From the NCBI RefSeq assembly GCF_014837295.1, contig NZ_JACYHB010000010.1, forward strand, positions 1 through 64,000: a stretch of DNA of 64,000 nt. Direction: 5' to 3'. Within the stretch, counting starts at the first letter, position 1. Each line of letters starts with the position of its first letter. Made by a program: the position numbers and the translations under genes. The DNA comes from Cellulosimicrobium arenosum (GTDB taxonomy: Bacteria; Actinomycetota; Actinomycetes; Actinomycetales; Cellulomonadaceae). A model generated the notes under the pieces. It was not told the DNA's origin. It worked only from the letters and a program-made list of their open reading frames with translations, and ran no database searches. Positions 62,123-64,000 of this stretch are shown piece by piece.

Positions 62123-63127
62123 CTACTGCAGGTAGTCCGCCACGTTGTCGGCGTCGACGAGCGTGACGGGCTGATAGACCTCGCGCTCCTCGGCGTTGTC
62201 GTAGTCGATCTCTTCGCCCGAGACGGCCTGGTCCGCCAGGTCGACGGTCAGCTCGCCCATCGCCGTCGGGTCCTGCGCGATCGTGGCCGACATGCCGTCG
62301 TCCGCGATCGCGGTCAGGGCCTCGGCGTCACCGTTGAAGCCCACGGTCACGACGTCGGACACGGGGCTGAGGCCGGAGTCCTTGATCGCGTTCGCGGCGG
62401 CGACACCCATCGGGTCGTTGCAGGCGAAGACGCCGGCGACGTCGGGGTCCTTGGCAAGGGCGTCCTTCATGATCTTGTAGCCCTCCTCCGCCTTCGAGTT
62501 GCCGGAGAGCTCGGTGACGACGTCGTAGCCGAGCTTCTGGATCTCGTCGACGAAGCCGACGTTACGGCGTGCGGCGTAGACGGCCGACGGCTCGCACGTG
62601 ATCGACACGACCTTCTTCGACCCGCCGTTGGCCTGGATCTGCTCGTCCATGAACTCCGCGGCCTGCGCCCCGCCGTCCTCGTTGTCGGAGATGACGATCG
62701 CGTCGTAGGGCACGCCACCGCCACCGATGTCGTCGATGATCACCGGCACGTCGAGCTCCTGTGCCTTGGCGACGATCGGGCCGAGCGCGTCAGGCTTGAA
62801 CGGGCTGATGATGAGCACGTCGACGCCCTTGTCGAGCAGGGCCTGCGCCCCGGTGACCATCTCGTTCTCGTCGCTCTTCTGGTCGTGGAGCTCGAAGTTC
62901 CAGCCCTTGGCCTCGGCCGCCGAACGAGTTCCCTCCTCCATGTACTGGAAGAACTCGTACTGCATGTCGTACACCGAGAACCCGACGGTGACCTGCTCGT
63001 CCCCGCCGGAGCTGGCTACGTCGTCCCCGCCGCTACCACCGGTGTCTCCGGTGGAGCATGCGGTGAGCACCGTGGCGGTGACCGTCGCGAGTGCTGCGGT
63101 CGCAACCCACTTCTTCGTGATCTTCAT
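62123..63127 (-). CDS. Sugar ABC transporter substrate-binding lipoprotein (RbsB/rhamnose type)
   Basis: A 334-residue class I binding protein. ATG 63127; lipobox V-L-T-A-C (Cys about 24). The fold shows V-G-F-S-V-Y-D-M-Q-Y-E-F-F (about 48-60), D-V-L-I-I-S-P-F-K-P-D-A-L (about 103-115) and V-F-A-C-N-D-P-M-G-V-A-A-A-N-A-I (about 239-254), the ribose-binding-protein pattern. It stands between the permease and the GH43-like gene, so rhamnose or a related sugar is the likely ligand. Confidence 0.9.
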   Translation of the reverse strand: MKITKKWVATAALATVTATVLTACSTGDTGGSGGDDVASSGGDEQVTVGFSVYDMQYEFFQYMEEGTRSAAEAKGWNFELHDQKSDENEMVTGAQALLDKGVDVLIISPFKPDALGPIVAKAQELDVPVIIDDIGGGGVPYDAIVISDNEDGGAQAAEFMDEQIQANGGSKKVVSITCEPSAVYAARRNVGFVDEIQKLGYDVVTELSGNSKAEEGYKIMKDALAKDPDVAGVFACNDPMGVAAANAIKDSGLSPVSDVVTVGFNGDAEALTAIADDGMSATIAQDPTAMGELTVDLADQAVSGEEIDYDNAEEREVYQPVTLVDADNVADYLQ

Positions 63128-63218
63128 TGCGAATGCCTTTCTGGGACCGAAGCACGCTGTTCCGGGTACCTCGAGTGGGGGTGGGTGAGAGCGGGCAGGA
63201 CGGTCGGGAGGACCGCCG

Positions 63219-64000
63219 TCATGCCGCCTTCGGTGTCCGGGGGCCGAACGACCTCCGAAGCAGGTTGACGCCTGCGAACCGCGTGCGCAGTCCGTCGATG
63301 GCGAGGGCGATGATGAGCACCGTGCCGAGGATGATGTTCTGGTAGGACGCGTCGACGCCGTGGGCGACGAGCACATCGTTGAGGACGGTGACCAGGAGGA
63401 CCGCGGAGAACGTCCCGACGAGGGAACCACGGCCGCCCTGCAGGCTGGCGCCGCCGAGCACCGCCGCCGTGATGACGCTCAGCTCGAAGCCGTCCTGCGC
63501 CGCGCCGTCGGCTGTCCAGACCCGGGTGATGTACGTGAGCGTCGCGATCCCGACCGCCAGGCCGACGAGAGCGAACACCACGAACCGGATCCGCGCGGCG
63601 GAGACGCCGCTGAATCGGGCCGCGACCGGCGACGACCCGAACGCGACGATCCGGCGGCCGGTCGGGGTACGACGCAGCAGCACGTACGCGAGCCCGAAGA
63701 CCACGACCATGAGGACGAACGGGAAGGGCACCAGAGCGAGGTTGAGGCTGCCGATCTGCGCGAAGGGCGAGTCGACCTCCGTGTACGGCAGCGTCGCCGG
63801 GCCGTTCTGCGTGAGCAGGTACGCGATACCACGGAAGACGAACAGCATCCCGAGGGTCGCGACGAAGGGCGGGACGCGCAGCGCGGTGACGAGGAAGCCG
63901 TTGACCATTCCGCACGCCGTCCCCGCCGCGAGCGCCGTCACGACCGCGAGACCCGTACCCCCGACGCCGTAGGCGAAGAGCGTCAGCACGCTGACGAGCG
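63219..64000 (-). CDS. Sugar ABC transporter permease (RbsC type), 5' end outside window
   Basis: At least 260 residues with about eight hydrophobic helices. Family landmarks are G-M-V-N-G-F-L-V-T-A-L-R-V-P-P-F-V-A-T-L-G (about 31-51 of the visible part), G-S-S-P-V-A-A-R-F-S-G-V (about 121-132) and V-L-G-G-A-S-L-Q-G-G-R-G-S (about 180-192), the cytoplasmic coupling turn. The frame is open to the edge. It partners the binding protein downstream (92-base gap); the ATPase must lie further right. Confidence 0.92.
   Translation of the reverse strand, partial: LVSVLTLFAYGVGGTGLAVVTALAAGTACGMVNGFLVTALRVPPFVATLGMLFVFRGIAYLLTQNGPATLPYTEVDSPFAQIGSLNLALVPFPFVLMVVVFGLAYVLLRRTPTGRRIVAFGSSPVAARFSGVSAARIRFVVFALVGLAVGIATLTYITRVWTADGAAQDGFELSVITAAVLGGASLQGGRGSLVGTFSAVLLVTVLNDVLVAHGVDASYQNIILGTVLIIALAIDGLRTRFAGVNLLRRSFGPRTPKAA

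Overview
This is a 64 kb stretch of a very GC-rich chromosome that reads as a Gram-positive actinobacterium. Support comes from the dnaK-grpE-dnaJ-hspR operon with HAIR operators, an IdeR/DtxR-type iron box, lipobox ABC binding proteins and many GTG starts. The carbohydrate gene content fits the Cellulomonas/Cellulosimicrobium part of the Micrococcales, but that placement is inference. No rRNA and no CRISPR array were seen, and there is one tRNA.

Left part (1-4.8 kb) is accessory. The end of an IS3-like element cuts off a type I DNA methyltransferase gene (hsdM). A PAP2 phosphatase and a small membrane protein follow. Next is a 2.2 kb islet between two ~62 bp direct repeats, one of which contains the 3' end of tRNA-Ser(CGA). 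The islet carries a GNAT/DUF1778 toxin-antitoxin pair and a decayed tyrosine integrase.

Region 4.8-20 kb: an iron-siderophore operon under an IdeR-like box; a coupled three-gene cassette (DUF4956, VTC-type polyphosphate polymerase, secreted carbohydrate-binding lipoprotein); a sirtuin; tadA and upp around a pair of tandem dyads; a winged-helix regulator. The most unusual gene here is a 1561-residue protein that starts as an ECF sigma factor, continues through a zinc-finger anti-sigma-like segment and membrane helices, and ends in a ~1000-residue probably extracellular part.

Region 20-31.6 kb: the heat-shock operon, a broken Fic gene, an APC permease, a protein with four tandem cold-shock domains, a zinc-ribbon SDR, an HNH-like protein, and a hydrolase/DJ-1 operon behind a dense palindromic operator.

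Region 31.7-42.7 kb: a GntR regulator divergent from a catabolic operon with an iron-type alcohol dehydrogenase, an ABC importer with two different ATPases (GlpST-like layout) and an aldehyde dehydrogenase, suggesting uptake and oxidation of a polyol or small alcohol. An ECF sigma/membrane protein pair follows.

Region 42.8-64 kb is a rhamnose-use locus. Two divergent secreted GH78 alpha-L-rhamnosidases release rhamnose. A rhaI / isomerase-like / rhaD / rhaB operon converts it to lactaldehyde or lactate and a C3 phosphate. A LacI regulator, a secreted GH43-like enzyme and an ABC importer (running off the right edge) complete it. Near-identical 12-bp LacI operators lie just downstream of the -10 boxes of both rhamnosidase genes and of rhaI, defining a regulon. 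The rhamnosidases share nearly identical 3' ends in inverted orientation, and all three secreted enzymes end in the same ~85-residue module.
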